Assembly (NCBI RefSeq): GCF_034661175.1
Contig: NZ_CP141058.1
Span: 1,736,001 to 1,800,000 of the forward strand
DNA length: 64,000 nucleotides
Direction: 5' to 3'
DNA from: Nocardioides renjunii
Lineage (GTDB): Bacteria; Actinomycetota; Actinomycetes; Propionibacteriales; Nocardioidaceae
The notes beneath the pieces are model-generated. The model did not search any database and was not told the origin of the DNA. It worked only from the letters and a program-made list of their open reading frames with translations. The position numbers and the translations under genes were made by a program. Shown here one piece after another: positions 46,232 through 55,876 of the stretch (positions are counted from its first letter, which is position 1; every line of letters begins with the position of its first letter).

Positions 46232-46993
46232 GTGGCCGAGGCACTGTGGACGGGCGTGGCGGAGGCCTACGCGAGGAGCTTCGCCGGCCTGTGCGCCGGA
46301 GCGATCCCTGCCGTCCTCGACGGCCTGCCGAAGGGTGGGCGCCTGCTGGACGTCGGCTGCGGGACGGGCGAGCTGGTGCGCGCCGCGCGCGGCGCCGGCG
46401 CCGACGCGATCGGCGTGGAGCCCGACCCGGCGATGGCGGCGATGGCGGGCACCGCGCTCGACGGCGACGTGGTGGTGGCCGGCCTGCCCGACCTCCCGCT
46501 CGCCGAGTCCGGCTTCGACGCGGTGACCGCCAACTTCGTGCTCAACCACGTCGACGACCCCCGGGCCGGAGCGCGCGAGCTGGCGCGCGTCGCGGCGCCC
46601 GGGGCGGTGGTGCGGGCCACGATCTGGGGGAGCACCCCACCGCCTCAGGCGGTGATGTGGAACGGGCTGCTCGACTCCGTCGGTGCCGTCCGCCCGCCGG
46701 TGCCGCGGCTGCCGCCAGGCCGGGACTTCGACCGGTCGGCCCACGGGCTCGCCGGCATCCTCACCGAGGCCGGCCTCGCCGTCACCGCTGCCGGGACGCG
46801 CGCGTGGACGTGGCGCGTCCCGGCCCACGACCTGTGGACCGGCCTCACCTCCGTCGGCAGCTTCGGTGTCCTCTGGCGGGCCCAGTCCGCCGCCGTGCAA
46901 GCGCGCCTGCGCTCGGCGTACGACGCACTGGAGCCCCGGCTCGCCTTCGACGTCGAGTGCGTGCTGGTGGAGGCGCGGGTGCCGCGGTCCTGA
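46232..46993 (+). CDS. Class I SAM-dependent methyltransferase
   Basis: A 253-residue enzyme. Motif I is LLDVGCGTGELVRAA, motif II acidic end is GVEPDPAMAAMA, and FDAVTANFVLNHVDDPRAG is the motif IV-like segment. The C-terminal half (WTWRVPAHDLWTG) is the substrate part and not assigned. UbiE/Methyltransf_11 type, small-molecule substrate likely. GTG 46232 gives the usual helix before motif I. Confidence 0.88.
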   Translation: MAEALWTGVAEAYARSFAGLCAGAIPAVLDGLPKGGRLLDVGCGTGELVRAARGAGADAIGVEPDPAMAAMAGTALDGDVVVAGLPDLPLAESGFDAVTANFVLNHVDDPRAGARELARVAAPGAVVRATIWGSTPPPQAVMWNGLLDSVGAVRPPVPRLPPGRDFDRSAHGLAGILTEAGLAVTAAGTRAWTWRVPAHDLWTGLTSVGSFGVLWRAQSAAVQARLRSAYDALEPRLAFDVECVLVEARVPRS

Positions 46994-47082
46994 GCGTGAT
47001 CGGACCACCGCTTGACCTCATGTCCACGTGAGCTCCTAGCGTCCGCCAGGACGAGTCGGCGACGAGCGAGCGAGGACGGACG

Positions 47083-48063
47083 ATGATGCAGGCGATCGTG
47101 CAGAGGGCGTACGGCGGCCCGGAGGTGCTGGTGCTGGAGGACGTCGAGGCGCCGGACCCAGGGACGGGTCAGGTGCGCGTCGCCGTGACCGCCGCCGGGG
47201 TGCACCTGCTCGACGCGACGCTGCGCGAGGGGGTCGCCGGCCCCTTCGGGCGGGCCGAGCTGCCCATGACGCCCGGCCGGGAGGTCGCCGGGGTCGTGGA
47301 CGCGGTCGGGCCCGACGTCGACCGGTCGTGGCTCGGCCGGCGGGTGGTCGCGCACCTCGGTGTCCTCAGCGGTGGCTATGCCACCCGCGCGCTCGCCCCC
47401 GCCGCGGCGCTGCTCCCGCTCGCCGACCACGTGGCCGAGGCCGACGCCGTCGCGATGGTGGGGACCGGTCGCACGGCCCTCGGCATCCTCGAGGAGGCCG
47501 CGATCGGCCCGGACGACACGGTGCTGGTCACCAGCGCGGCCGGTGGGCTCGGGACGCTGCTGGTCCAGGCGGCCGTGCAGGCGGGGGCGAGGGTCGTCGG
47601 GGTGGCCGGCGGTGCGGCGAAGTCGGCCCTGGTGGCGTCGTACGGCGCGCACCCGGTCGACTACCTCGAGCCCGGCTGGCCCCGCGAGGTGTCCGACCTG
47701 CTCGGCGACGAGCGCCCGGTGACGGTGGCCCTCGACGGCGTCGGCGGCGCCGTGGGTCGGGCCGCGTTCGAGCTGGTCGCCCCGGGCGGGAGGCTGGTCA
47801 TGTTCGGCTGGACCGCCGGCGAGGCGGTGCCGCTGACGGCGCAGGACGTGTTCGAGCGCGGTGTCGCGGTGACGGCCGCCATCGGCGCGCGGATGTTCGC
47901 CCGTCCGGGCGGGGTCCAGGGCCTCGCCCGGGAGGCGGTGGAGCGGCTCGGCACCGGCGCCTGGCGACCCACCACGACCGGCTTCCCCCTCGCCGACGCC
48001 GCGGAGGCGCACCGGGCCCTGGCCGGGCGGCGAACCACCGGCAAGGTTGTCCTGCTCACCTGA
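47083..48063 (+). CDS. Zinc-free MDR oxidoreductase, quinone reductase-like
   Basis: A 326-residue NADPH-dependent enzyme. It begins [20 protein letters not shown], as in QOR proteins, and has the cofactor motif [15 protein letters not shown] with [12 protein letters not shown]. Neither catalytic nor structural zinc ligands are present. It reduces quinones or enones. ATG 47083 follows a GAGGAC Shine-Dalgarno. It lies 22 bp before thyA, but thyA has its own promoter-like box. Confidence 0.9.
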   Translation: MMQAIVQRAYGGPEVLVLEDVEAPDPGTGQVRVAVTAAGVHLLDATLREGVAGPFGRAELPMTPGREVAGVVDAVGPDVDRSWLGRRVVAHLGVLSGGYATRALAPAAALLPLADHVAEADAVAMVGTGRTALGILEEAAIGPDDTVLVTSAAGGLGTLLVQAAVQAGARVVGVAGGAAKSALVASYGAHPVDYLEPGWPREVSDLLGDERPVTVALDGVGGAVGRAAFELVAPGGRLVMFGWTAGEAVPLTAQDVFERGVAVTAAIGARMFARPGGVQGLAREAVERLGTGAWRPTTTGFPLADAAEAHRALAGRRTTGKVVLLT

Positions 48064-48073
48064 GCGCGCGTCG

Positions 48074-48079
48074 TACAGT
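48074..48079 (+). promoter_or_regulatory. -10 box of a leaderless promoter (thyA)
   Basis: TACAGT ends 6 nt before GTG 48086. It supports that GTG as the start and an own promoter for thyA. Confidence 0.5.
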
Positions 48080-48085
48080 CGTCCC

Positions 48086-48895
48086 GTGCGCGCCTACCTC
48101 GACCTGCTCCAGCGGATCCTCGACGAGGGCGTCGAGAAGACCGACCGCACCGGCACCGGCACGCTGAGCGTCTTCGGCCACCAGATGCGCTTCGACCTCG
48201 CCGAGGGCTTCCCGCTGGTGACCACCAAGAAGGTGCACACCCGGTCGGTGTTCGGCGAGCTGCTCTGGTTCCTGCGCGGCGACACCAATGTGAAGTGGCT
48301 GCAGGACCGCGGCATCACCATCTGGGACGAGTGGGCCGACGAGGACGGCGACCTCGGACCGGTCTACGGCTACCAGTGGCGGTCGTGGCCGACGCCCGAC
48401 GGGCGGCACGTCGACCAGGTCGCGCGGCTCGTCGAGGGGATCCGCACCAACCCCGACTCCCGCCGCCACATCGTCTCGGCGTGGAACGTCGCCGACGTCG
48501 ACGACATGGCGCTGCCGCCGTGCCACACGCTGTTCCAGTTCTACGTCGAGCCCACCGCCACCGGCCCCGGCCGGCTGTCGTGCCAGCTCTACCAGCGCTC
48601 CGCCGACACCTTCCTCGGCGTGCCCTTCAACATCGCCTCCTACGCCCTGCTGACCCACATGGTCGCCCAGGTGACCGGGCTCGAGGTGGGCGACTTCGTG
48701 CACACGATGGGCGACGCCCACCTCTACCTCAACCACGTCGAGCAGGCCCGGCTGCAGCTGTCCCGCGACCCGCGTCCGCTGCCGCGGCTGGTGCTCAACC
48801 CGGCGGTCACCGAGATCGACGGCTTCGACCTCGAGGACCTCGCCCTCGAGGGCTACGACCCGCACCCCGGCATCAAGGCCCCCATTGCGGTCTGA
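48086..48895 (+). CDS. thyA: Thymidylate synthase
   Basis: A 269-residue enzyme that methylates dUMP with methylene-tetrahydrofolate, giving dTMP and dihydrofolate. Conserved parts: [12 protein letters not shown], the folate/dUMP region [11 protein letters not shown], and the catalytic Cys in [12 protein letters not shown] with [19 protein letters not shown]. Length fits the family (E. coli 264). It overlaps folA, which recycles the dihydrofolate made here. Confidence 0.97.
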   Translation: MRAYLDLLQRILDEGVEKTDRTGTGTLSVFGHQMRFDLAEGFPLVTTKKVHTRSVFGELLWFLRGDTNVKWLQDRGITIWDEWADEDGDLGPVYGYQWRSWPTPDGRHVDQVARLVEGIRTNPDSRRHIVSAWNVADVDDMALPPCHTLFQFYVEPTATGPGRLSCQLYQRSADTFLGVPFNIASYALLTHMVAQVTGLEVGDFVHTMGDAHLYLNHVEQARLQLSRDPRPLPRLVLNPAVTEIDGFDLEDLALEGYDPHPGIKAPIAV

Positions 48896-49409
48896 GGGCG
48901 CCTCGGGCTCGCCCCGTCCCGGCCAGCGGGTGGTGCTCGTCGCCGCCCACGCGCGCAACCGCGTGATCGGCGCCGGCGGCGAGATCCCGTGGCACCTGCC
49001 CCACGACTTCGCGCACTTCAAGCGCGAGACGCTCGGGCACACGCTGGTGATGGGCCGGCGCACCTGGGACTCGATCGGGCGACCGCTCCCGGGACGGGCC
49101 ACGGTGGTGGTGACCCGCGACGCGTCCTTCGACCCGGGCTTCGAGGGCGTGCTGGTCGCGCACTCGCTCGAGCAGGCCTTCGCCCTGGCGGCGGAGCTCC
49201 CCGGCGACGTGATGGTCGCCGGGGGCGGCGAGATCTACTCCCTCGTCCTGCCCCTCGCCACCCACCAGGTGCTCACCGAGGTCGACGCGGCACCCGAGGG
49301 CGACGCGTTCTACCCCGACTACCCCCGCGACGAGTGGGTCGAGGTGCGCCGCGAGGTGGGCGAGGGCTGCGAGTGGGTCTGGCTCGAGCGCGTGGACCCG
49401 GCGACGTGA
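48885..49409 (+). CDS. folA: Dihydrofolate reductase
   Basis: A 174-residue enzyme reducing dihydrofolate with NADPH. Conserved parts are [22 protein letters not shown], quoted in part as [13 protein letters not shown], then [17 protein letters not shown] and VAGGGEIYS. The start is uncertain: TTG 48885 overlaps thyA by 11 bp, while GTG 48930 would start directly at the first strand (VVLVAAHA). Coupling with thyA is typical because their reactions form a cycle. The stop overlaps the GTG of the next gene. Confidence 0.94.
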   Translation: MRSEGASGSPRPGQRVVLVAAHARNRVIGAGGEIPWHLPHDFAHFKRETLGHTLVMGRRTWDSIGRPLPGRATVVVTRDASFDPGFEGVLVAHSLEQAFALAAELPGDVMVAGGGEIYSLVLPLATHQVLTEVDAAPEGDAFYPDYPRDEWVEVRREVGEGCEWVWLERVDPAT

Positions 49410-49770
49410 GCACGCCCGAGCTGCCCCTCCGCGTCGACCCCGCATCCGGCGTGCCGCCCTTCGAGCAGGTGCGCGAGGGCATCCGCGCGCAGGTCGACTC
49501 CGGCGAGCTGCCCGCCGGCTCCCGCCTGCCGCCGTGCGCGCGCTGGCGACGTCGCTCGACCTCGCGGCCAACACCGTGGCCCGCGCCTACAAGGAGCTCG
49601 AGGCGCTCGGCGTCGTGGAGACGCGCGGGCGCGCCGGGACGTACGTCGCCGGGCGCGGGGTCTCGAGCTCCGTCCGCGCGGCCGCGTCGTCGTACGTCTC
49701 GGCGGTGCGGTCGCTCGGGCTCTCCGACGACGCCGCGCTCGACGCCGTGCGCCGGGCGCTCGGCCAGTGA
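49406..49770 (+). pseudogene. GntR-family (YtrA type) regulator with a one-base frameshift
   Basis: GTG 49406 begins [20 protein letters not shown] and continues VREGIRAQVDSGELPAGSRLPP, the start of a GntR winged helix. At about 49533 the frame breaks: CCGCCGTGCGC lacks one G of the expected CCGCCGGTGCGC. In the next frame the domain continues without loss, RALATSLDLAANTVARAYKE then LGVVETRGRAGTYVAG, to TGA 49770. All residues are there, so it is either a recent mutation or a sequence error. YtrA-type proteins usually repress a nearby ABC transporter, which is not seen here. Confidence 0.75.
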
Positions 49771-50318
49771 CCCGCCCGGTCCTCCTCAACGGCCTGCCGG
49801 GCGTCGGCAAGTCCACCCTCGCCCGCCGCTGGGCCGCCGAGCGCCCCGGCACGCTCGTGTGCGACATCGACCTGCTGCGGACCTGGGTCGGCGGCTGGCG
49901 CACCTCCTTCGTCGAGGTCGGCGCGGCCGTCCGACCCGCCGCGCAGGGGCTGATCGCCGGCTACCTGGCCGCTGGTGACGTCGTGCTGCCCCAGCTCATC
50001 GCCGACCCGGGCGAGCTCGACGCCTTCGCCGAGGTCGCCCGCGGGGCGGGCGCCTCGTTCCAGCACGTGGTGCTGCGTGATCCCTCCGCGCGCACCGGCC
50101 GCGCCGCCGGTGAGCGCTTCCGGCGGCGCTCCGGCGACGACCCGTGGCACGACGAGGTGCGGCGCCTGGTCGCCGAGGCGGGCGGCGACGCGCTCCTGGG
50201 CGACTACGTGCGCCGGCTGTCCGCCCTCGTCGAGGACCGCCCCGGCACGCTCGTCGTGGACTCGGTCGAGGGAGACGAGGGCACGACGTACGCCGCGCTG
50301 GTGGCGGCCCTCGCCTGA
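49767..50318 (+). CDS. P-loop AAA/kinase-like protein
   Basis: A 183-residue NTP-binding protein. Walker A is LNGLPGVGKSTLARRW at the N-terminus and the next acidic strand is LVCDIDLLRTW. An Arg-rich lid region (RAAGERFRRRSGDDPW) follows, as in small-molecule kinases such as gluconate or chloramphenicol kinases. The substrate is not known. GTG 49767 overlaps the stop of the frameshifted GntR gene in a GTGA junction. Confidence 0.82.
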   Translation: MTRPVLLNGLPGVGKSTLARRWAAERPGTLVCDIDLLRTWVGGWRTSFVEVGAAVRPAAQGLIAGYLAAGDVVLPQLIADPGELDAFAEVARGAGASFQHVVLRDPSARTGRAAGERFRRRSGDDPWHDEVRRLVAEAGGDALLGDYVRRLSALVEDRPGTLVVDSVEGDEGTTYAALVAALA

Positions 50319-50368
50319 GGCGTGACGCGATGTCGGGCCCCGGGCGCGGGCGTGGCAGTCTCGGTCGC

Positions 50369-50803
50369 GTGCAGGAGCCAGGGGCATCGACAGCAGGACG
50401 ACCCGCGGAGCGGCACATCGTCGTCGCCGCGGTGGCCCTGGTCCGTGACGGCTGCGTCCTCACGGTGCGCAAGCGCGGGACCCAGCGCTTCATGCTGGTC
50501 GGCGGGAAGCTCGAGCCGGGGGAGTCGGCGCGGGACGCCGCGCTGCGCGAGACGCTTGAGGAGGTCGGCCTCGCCATCGAGTCGGCGACGCTGCTCGGCG
50601 AGTTCCTCTCCGAGGCGGCCAACGAGCCCGGCCACACCCTCCACTCCACGGTGTTCTGGGTGGAGTCCGACGCCGAGCCGGTCGCGTCCGCGGAGATCGC
50701 CGAGGTGCGGTGGACGCCGCTGCGCGACCACCCCGACGACCTCGCCCCGATGCTCGAGCACCACGTGCTCCCGGTGATCCTGAGCACAATTACCAACAGG
50801 TAG
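50369..50803 (+). CDS. NUDIX hydrolase
   Basis: A 144-residue hydrolase of nucleoside-diphosphate-linked compounds. The Nudix box is complete: GGKLEPGESARDAALRETL followed by EEVGL. The N-terminus (AERHIVVAAVALVRDGCVLTV) resembles MutT-like proteins that bind 8-oxo-nucleotides, but specificity cannot be read. GTG 50369 is preferred because a CAGTCT -10-like box ends 7 nt upstream; ATG 50330 in frame is possible. Confidence 0.88.
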   Translation: MQEPGASTAGRPAERHIVVAAVALVRDGCVLTVRKRGTQRFMLVGGKLEPGESARDAALRETLEEVGLAIESATLLGEFLSEAANEPGHTLHSTVFWVESDAEPVASAEIAEVRWTPLRDHPDDLAPMLEHHVLPVILSTITNR

Positions 50804-50903
50804 CCCAGCGCTACTCCGCTGTGCAGATCGAGTGGATCTGTGCTCGGTATCAATGGTCCTGTCCACTTCGGACCACTGATTCCAGAGCAAGGAAACATCT
50901 ATC

Positions 50904-52772
50904 GTGTCCGATCGGTCGTACCGCCCCTCCTTCGTCGTGCGAGCCCTCGTGGCTGTCGCGGTCGTCGGCTCGAGCCTCGCCACGGCGACGGCCGCGGAGG
51001 CGGGCACCGTCGACGACCTCGCCTGCGCCGTGGGCTCGCTGACCGCTCCCGTCCGGCTCGACGCCGCGCTCGACTCCGGCGTCAGCGCGGCGCTGGTGCG
51101 GGTGCGCAACGCGCTCACCGCTGACGAGCTGGACCACCTCGTCGAGGACGACTCGGTGTGGATCGACCGGTGCGCCCAGGTCTTCGTCGTCGACGAGGCC
51201 GCGCCCGAGGGCGAGCGGGTCGTCGCGGACGCCGCGCTCCAGCAGGGCGTGCCCGACGACGTCCTCGACCTGTCGTCGCGACCGGGCTCGGCCCGCACCA
51301 TCTACCTCGACTTCGACGGCTCGACCGAGGCCGGCACGCGCTGGAGGAGCGGTGAGCAGATCGTCTCGCCCGCCTACTCCATCGACGCCGACCGGACGAC
51401 CCTGAGCGACGTCGAGCGGGCCCAGGTCCTCCTCGCGTGGCGGGTCGTGTCCGAGGACTACGCGCCGTTCGACGTCAACGTCACGACCCGCGAGCCGGCC
51501 GCGTCGGCCCTGACCCGCAGCAGCGCCACCGACCCGACCTACGGCATGCACGTCGTCGTCACGCCCACCAACTCCGTCGGAGCGGGCTGCGGCTGCGGCG
51601 GCTCGGCGTACGTCGGCGTCTTCGGCAACCCGGGAGGCAACAACGCCCAGCCGGCCTTCATCTTCACCAACGGCGCCGGGACCGGTGGCGACAACCTCGG
51701 CCAGGTCATCAGCCACGAGGTCGGCCACACCTTCGGCCTGAGCCACGACGGCACCGCCACGTCGGACTACCACGTCGGCGCCAAGGGGTGGGCCCCGATC
51801 ATGGGCGCCTCCTACAACCGCCGCGCCTCGCACTGGTCCAGCGGGGAGTACGCCGGCGCCGACAACGTCGAGGACGACGTGGCGATCATCGCCCGGACCG
51901 CCCCGCTCCTCGCCGACGACCACGCCGGCACCCGGACCGGCGCCACCCGGATCTCCACCGGGACCACGACGGCCGGCCTCATCACCTCGCGCACGGACAC
52001 CGACGCGTTCACCTTCACAGCCGACGGCCCGACGACCCTCGAGGTCGCCGGCCCGGACGGCTTCTCGAACCTCGACGTGCGGCTGACCGTCCTCGACCCG
52101 CTCGGACGCACCGTCGCGACGGTCGACCCGGTCGCGGACGTGGCGTCCGACCAGTCCATGGCCGCCACCTGGGCCGCCGACCTGGCGCCGGGGTCCGTGA
52201 CCTACACCGCGGTCGTCGACGGTGTCGGGCACGGCGACCCCGCCGAGCCCGGGCGCTACAGCGACTACGGGTCGATCGGGACCTACACGGTCTCCCTCCG
52301 CGACGGCCTGCCGACGCCGACGGCCAACAACCCGGCGCCCGACCCGACCCAGCTCCCGACCCAGCCCCCGACCCAGACGCCGACCTCGACGCCGACCTCG
52401 ACGCCGACCTCGACGCCCGCGCCGACCCAGCCCACCGGCCAGGCCCCCGCGACCCCGCCGTCGACCCCCGCGCCCAGCCCCGGCACCCCGGCGGCGACGC
52501 ACGCGGGCACCGGCGCGGCCATCGGCTTCGCGACCACCAGCCTTCCCCGCGCCCGGCACGGCCGGAAGTACCACGCCGAGATCCGGTTCACCGGACCCGT
52601 CTCCGAGGCCCGGGTCGACTGGCGCCTGCCGCAGGGTCTGACGTGGCGCGTCGTCGGCGACCGGATCGTCATCACGGGCACGGTGCGCAAGCGCACGGTG
52701 GGCCGCTTCGCCACGGTGCTCACGGCGGGGGACACCTCGGTCCGCCGCCAGTTCCGCCTCGTCGTGCGCTAG
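50904..52772 (+). CDS. Secreted zinc metalloprotease (metzincin type)
   Basis: A 622-residue exported protein. A signal peptide covers about residues 1-33 (ALVAVAVVGSSLATATAAEA). The zinc motif HEVGHTFGLSHDG has the metzincin form HExxHxxGxxH, and the Met-turn may be PIMGASYNR. Three domains follow: the protease, a beta domain with GTTTAGLITSRTDTDAFTF (pre-peptidase C-terminal-like) and, after a Pro/Thr-rich linker built of TPTS repeats (about 480-520), a final beta domain. No membrane anchor is seen. GTG 50904 follows AAGGAA. It degrades extracellular protein, probably. Confidence 0.88.
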   Translation: MSDRSYRPSFVVRALVAVAVVGSSLATATAAEAGTVDDLACAVGSLTAPVRLDAALDSGVSAALVRVRNALTADELDHLVEDDSVWIDRCAQVFVVDEAAPEGERVVADAALQQGVPDDVLDLSSRPGSARTIYLDFDGSTEAGTRWRSGEQIVSPAYSIDADRTTLSDVERAQVLLAWRVVSEDYAPFDVNVTTREPAASALTRSSATDPTYGMHVVVTPTNSVGAGCGCGGSAYVGVFGNPGGNNAQPAFIFTNGAGTGGDNLGQVISHEVGHTFGLSHDGTATSDYHVGAKGWAPIMGASYNRRASHWSSGEYAGADNVEDDVAIIARTAPLLADDHAGTRTGATRISTGTTTAGLITSRTDTDAFTFTADGPTTLEVAGPDGFSNLDVRLTVLDPLGRTVATVDPVADVASDQSMAATWAADLAPGSVTYTAVVDGVGHGDPAEPGRYSDYGSIGTYTVSLRDGLPTPTANNPAPDPTQLPTQPPTQTPTSTPTSTPTSTPAPTQPTGQAPATPPSTPAPSPGTPAATHAGTGAAIGFATTSLPRARHGRKYHAEIRFTGPVSEARVDWRLPQGLTWRVVGDRIVITGTVRKRTVGRFATVLTAGDTSVRRQFRLVVR

Positions 52773-52785
52773 GCGGGCCCGGACG

Positions 52786-53118
52786 TCACTTCGGCGGCAG
52801 CGTCCGCACGTGGGCCGCGCCACGCCCGACCCACAACCGGAGCCGGTCGTCGTCGGCCAGCGCCTCGCCGGAGACCAGCAGCCAGCCGTCGAGCTCGCGG
52901 CCGCGCATCTCCATCGGTCGTACGGCCTCGCCGTCGACCCACTCCTGGCCGCGGGCCGGGTCGACGCGGACCATGAGCGCCCCGGCGCTGCCCGCCGCCA
53001 CCGCCATGTGGCCGTCGAGCATGAAGCCGAGACCGCCGAACATCCTGCGCGAGGTCAGCCCGGGCTCGCCGTCGAGCAGGTCGTGGATGCGCTGCGCCAG
53101 CAGCTCGTCGTAGGCCAT
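52786..53118 (-). CDS. TfoX N-terminal domain protein
   Basis: A 110-residue protein with the TfoX-N pattern MFGGLGFMLDGHMAVAA and a C-terminal helix. The family is named after a competence regulator, but stand-alone N-domain proteins are common and have no proven role. ATG 53118 is used. It is convergent with the metalloprotease (13 bp apart) and divergent from dapA. Confidence 0.87.
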   Translation of the reverse strand: MAYDELLAQRIHDLLDGEPGLTSRRMFGGLGFMLDGHMAVAAGSAGALMVRVDPARGQEWVDGEAVRPMEMRGRELDGWLLVSGEALADDDRLRLWVGRGAAHVRTLPPK

Positions 53119-53178
53119 GCCCCAGCGTAGGGCCACGCGGAGCGGCTCGCCGCCGACCGCTCGACGAGGCAGGAGCGA

Positions 53179-53184
53179 TAACCT
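53179..53184 (+). promoter_or_regulatory. -10 box of a leaderless promoter (dapA)
   Basis: TAACCT ends 6 nt before ATG 53191. Confidence 0.5.
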
Positions 53185-53190
53185 TCGACC

Positions 53191-54081
53191 ATGAGCTCCA
53201 ACGTCCCGTTCGGCCGCCTGCTCACGGCGATGGCCACCGCGTTCCACCAGGACGGCTCGGTCGACCTTGACGGCACGGCCCGGATCGCCGCGCACCTGGT
53301 CGACCACGGCAACGACGGCGTCGTGGTCAGCGGCACGACGGGGGAGAGCCCCACGACGTCGGTGGCCGAGGACGCCGAGATCCTGCGGGCGGTCCAGGAC
53401 GCGGTCGGCGACCGCGCCACCGTCATCGCGGGCGTCGGCACCAACGCGACCGCCCACTCGGTCGAGCTGGCGCGCCAGGCGGAGAAGGTCGGGGTCGACG
53501 GGGTGCTGCTCGTCAGCCCCTACTACAACAAGCCGGGCCAGGTCGGCCTGCGCCACCACTTCACCTCCGTCGCTGAGGCGACCGACCTCCCGGTCATGCT
53601 CTACGACGTGCCCGGCCGCACCGCCACGCTGATCGAGCTCGAGACCTACGAGGCGCTGCGCGCCTACGACCACGTCGTGTCGGTCAAGGACGCCTCAGGC
53701 CTCCTGCCGCGCACCGCCCAGCTCACCGAGATGGGCTACGCCGTCTACTCCGGCGACGACGTCGCCACGCTCGGCTACCTCGCCTACGGCGGTGTGGGGC
53801 TGGTGTCGGTCGTGGCCCACGCGGCCGGCCACCAGCTCGCGTCGATGCTCGACGCCTGGGTCCGTGGGGACCACGCCGAGGCGCTGCGGGTGCACACCTC
53901 GCTGCTCCCGGCCTTCGACGCCGTAATGGGCGTCCCCAACTACGGAGCCACCACCGCCAAGGCAGCCCTCGAGCTGCTCGGCGTGCTCGACAACCGCCGC
54001 GTCCGCGGCCCACTGGTCGCCCTGGACGACGACGAGGTCGGCGCCCTGCGTGCCGGGCTCGCCGCCGCCGGCCTCCTGTGA
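53191..54081 (+). CDS. dapA: 4-Hydroxy-tetrahydrodipicolinate synthase
   Basis: A 296-residue aldolase joining pyruvate and aspartate semialdehyde in the lysine/diaminopimelate pathway. The GTTGESPT signature, the YYNKPGQVGL region with its Tyr, and the Schiff-base Lys in VSVKDASG are all present. DAP feeds peptidoglycan synthesis. Its TGA overlaps the GTG of the RNase J gene, an order common in actinobacteria. Confidence 0.97.
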   Translation: MSSNVPFGRLLTAMATAFHQDGSVDLDGTARIAAHLVDHGNDGVVVSGTTGESPTTSVAEDAEILRAVQDAVGDRATVIAGVGTNATAHSVELARQAEKVGVDGVLLVSPYYNKPGQVGLRHHFTSVAEATDLPVMLYDVPGRTATLIELETYEALRAYDHVVSVKDASGLLPRTAQLTEMGYAVYSGDDVATLGYLAYGGVGLVSVVAHAAGHQLASMLDAWVRGDHAEALRVHTSLLPAFDAVMGVPNYGATTAKAALELLGVLDNRRVRGPLVALDDDEVGALRAGLAAAGLL

Positions 54082-55820
54082 CAGGCAGTGACATCCAGAC
54101 CGAGAGCCAGCTCTCCGACGAACCGAGGAAACCCTTGAGCCATCCCCACCCCGACCTGAGCGCGCCCGCCCCCCTCCAGGCCGGAGGCCTCCGGGTCATC
54201 CCGCTCGGAGGGCTGGGCGAGGTCGGTCGCAACATGACCGCCTTCGAGTACGACGGCCGGCTGCTGCTCGTCGACTGCGGCGTCCTCTTCCCCGAGGACC
54301 ACCACCCCGGCGTCGACCTGATCCTCCCCGACTTCGAGCCGATCCGGGAGCGGCTCGACGCGGTCGAGGCGCTCGTGCTGACCCACGGGCACGAGGACCA
54401 CATCGGCGCGACGCCCTACCTCCTGCGCGAGCGCGGCGACATCCCACTGGTGGGCTCCAAGCTGACCCTGGCGCTGCTCGGCTCCAAGCTGCGCGAGCAC
54501 CGGCTCCGGGAGACGGCGCAGTACGAGGTCGCCGAGGGCCAGACGATCACCTTCGGCCCGTTCGTGCTTGAGTTCGTCGCGGTCAACCACTCCATCCCGG
54601 ACGCCCTCGCGGTCGTGATCCGCACCGGCGCCGGCGTCGTGCTGCACACCGGCGACTTCAAGATGGACCAGCTCCCGCTCGACGGCCGGATCACCGACCT
54701 CAACGAGTTCGCCCGCCTCGGCGACGAGGGTGTCGACCTGTTCCTCACCGACTCGACCAACGCCGAGGTGCCGGGCTTCACCACGTCCGAGAAGGACATC
54801 TCCCCGGTCCTCGAGGGGGTCTTCGCCAAGAGCGACCAGCGGATCATCGTGGCCTGCTTCGCCTCGCACGTGCACCGTGTCCAGCAGGTGCTCGACGTCG
54901 CCGTCGCGCACGGGCGCAAGGTCGGCTACGTCGGCCGCTCGATGGTGCGCAACATGGCCATCGCCCAGGAGCTCGGCTACCTCACCGTGCCGCCCGGGGT
55001 GATGGTCGAGGCCAAGGAGCTCGCCGACCTGCCCCCGGAGAGGCAGGTGCTGATCTCCACCGGGTCCCAGGGCGAGCCGCTCTCGGCTCTGAGCCGGATC
55101 GCGCAGCGGAGCCACTCCTTCGTGCACCTCGAGGAGGGCGACACCGTCGTCCTGGCGAGCTCGCTGATCCCGGGCAACGAGAACGCCGTCTACCGCGTCA
55201 TCAACGGGCTCTCGCGCCTGGGCGCCAACGTGGTGCACAAGGGCAACGCCCTGGTGCACGTGTCCGGCCACGCCAGCGCCGGCGAGCTCCTCTACTGCTA
55301 CAACATCGTCAAGCCGCGCAACGTGATGCCGGTGCACGGCGAGTTCCGCCACATGCGCGCCAACGCCGACCTGGCCCGCGCGACGGGCGTCCAGAACGTC
55401 GTCGTGGCCGAGGACGGCGTCGTCGTCGACCTCGTCGACGGCGTCGCCAAGATCGTCGGCAAGGTGGAGGTGGGATACGTCTTCGTCGACGGCACCACCA
55501 TCGGCGACATCTCCGAGGCCTCGATGAAGGACCGCCGCATCCTGGGCGAGGAGGGCTTCCTGTCCGTCATCGTCGTGGTCGACTCGGTGACCGGCAAGGT
55601 CGTGTCGGGCCCGGAGATCCACGCACGCGGGTTCGCCGAGGAGGAGGCCACCTTCGACGAGATCCGGCAGCCGATCATCGACGCCATCAACTCCGCGGTC
55701 GCGGACGGCGCCAACGACTCCTACCAGCTGCAGCAGACCGTGCGGCGGGTCGTCGGTCGCTGGGTCAACCGTGCCCACCGCCGACGTCCGATGATCGTCC
55801 CTGTGGTGATCGAGGCGTGA
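54078..55820 (+). CDS. rnj: Ribonuclease J
   Basis: A 580-residue metallo-beta-lactamase/beta-CASP nuclease with 5'-exo and endo activity on RNA. Metal ligands are in LTHGHEDHIGATPYLL and HTGDFKMDQ; the beta-CASP part has ISTGSQGEPLSAL and VHVSGHASAGEL. The start may be GTG 54078, overlapping dapA, or TTG 54135, which has GAGGAA upstream and begins closer to the first strand (GGLRVIPLGG). It takes part in mRNA turnover and rRNA maturation. Confidence 0.95.
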   Translation: MTGSDIQTESQLSDEPRKPLSHPHPDLSAPAPLQAGGLRVIPLGGLGEVGRNMTAFEYDGRLLLVDCGVLFPEDHHPGVDLILPDFEPIRERLDAVEALVLTHGHEDHIGATPYLLRERGDIPLVGSKLTLALLGSKLREHRLRETAQYEVAEGQTITFGPFVLEFVAVNHSIPDALAVVIRTGAGVVLHTGDFKMDQLPLDGRITDLNEFARLGDEGVDLFLTDSTNAEVPGFTTSEKDISPVLEGVFAKSDQRIIVACFASHVHRVQQVLDVAVAHGRKVGYVGRSMVRNMAIAQELGYLTVPPGVMVEAKELADLPPERQVLISTGSQGEPLSALSRIAQRSHSFVHLEEGDTVVLASSLIPGNENAVYRVINGLSRLGANVVHKGNALVHVSGHASAGELLYCYNIVKPRNVMPVHGEFRHMRANADLARATGVQNVVVAEDGVVVDLVDGVAKIVGKVEVGYVFVDGTTIGDISEASMKDRRILGEEGFLSVIVVVDSVTGKVVSGPEIHARGFAEEEATFDEIRQPIIDAINSAVADGANDSYQLQQTVRRVVGRWVNRAHRRRPMIVPVVIEA

Positions 55821-55876
55821 CGGCCCTACGATCCCCTTGAGGTAGGAGTGGGCCCTGTCCTCGTGGGGAGGTGGGC

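Noticed and set aside
52370-52430. Tandem 12-bp repeats (ACGCCGACCTCG type)
   Set aside because: They encode the Thr/Pro/Ser linker of the secreted protease and are explained by that coding role.
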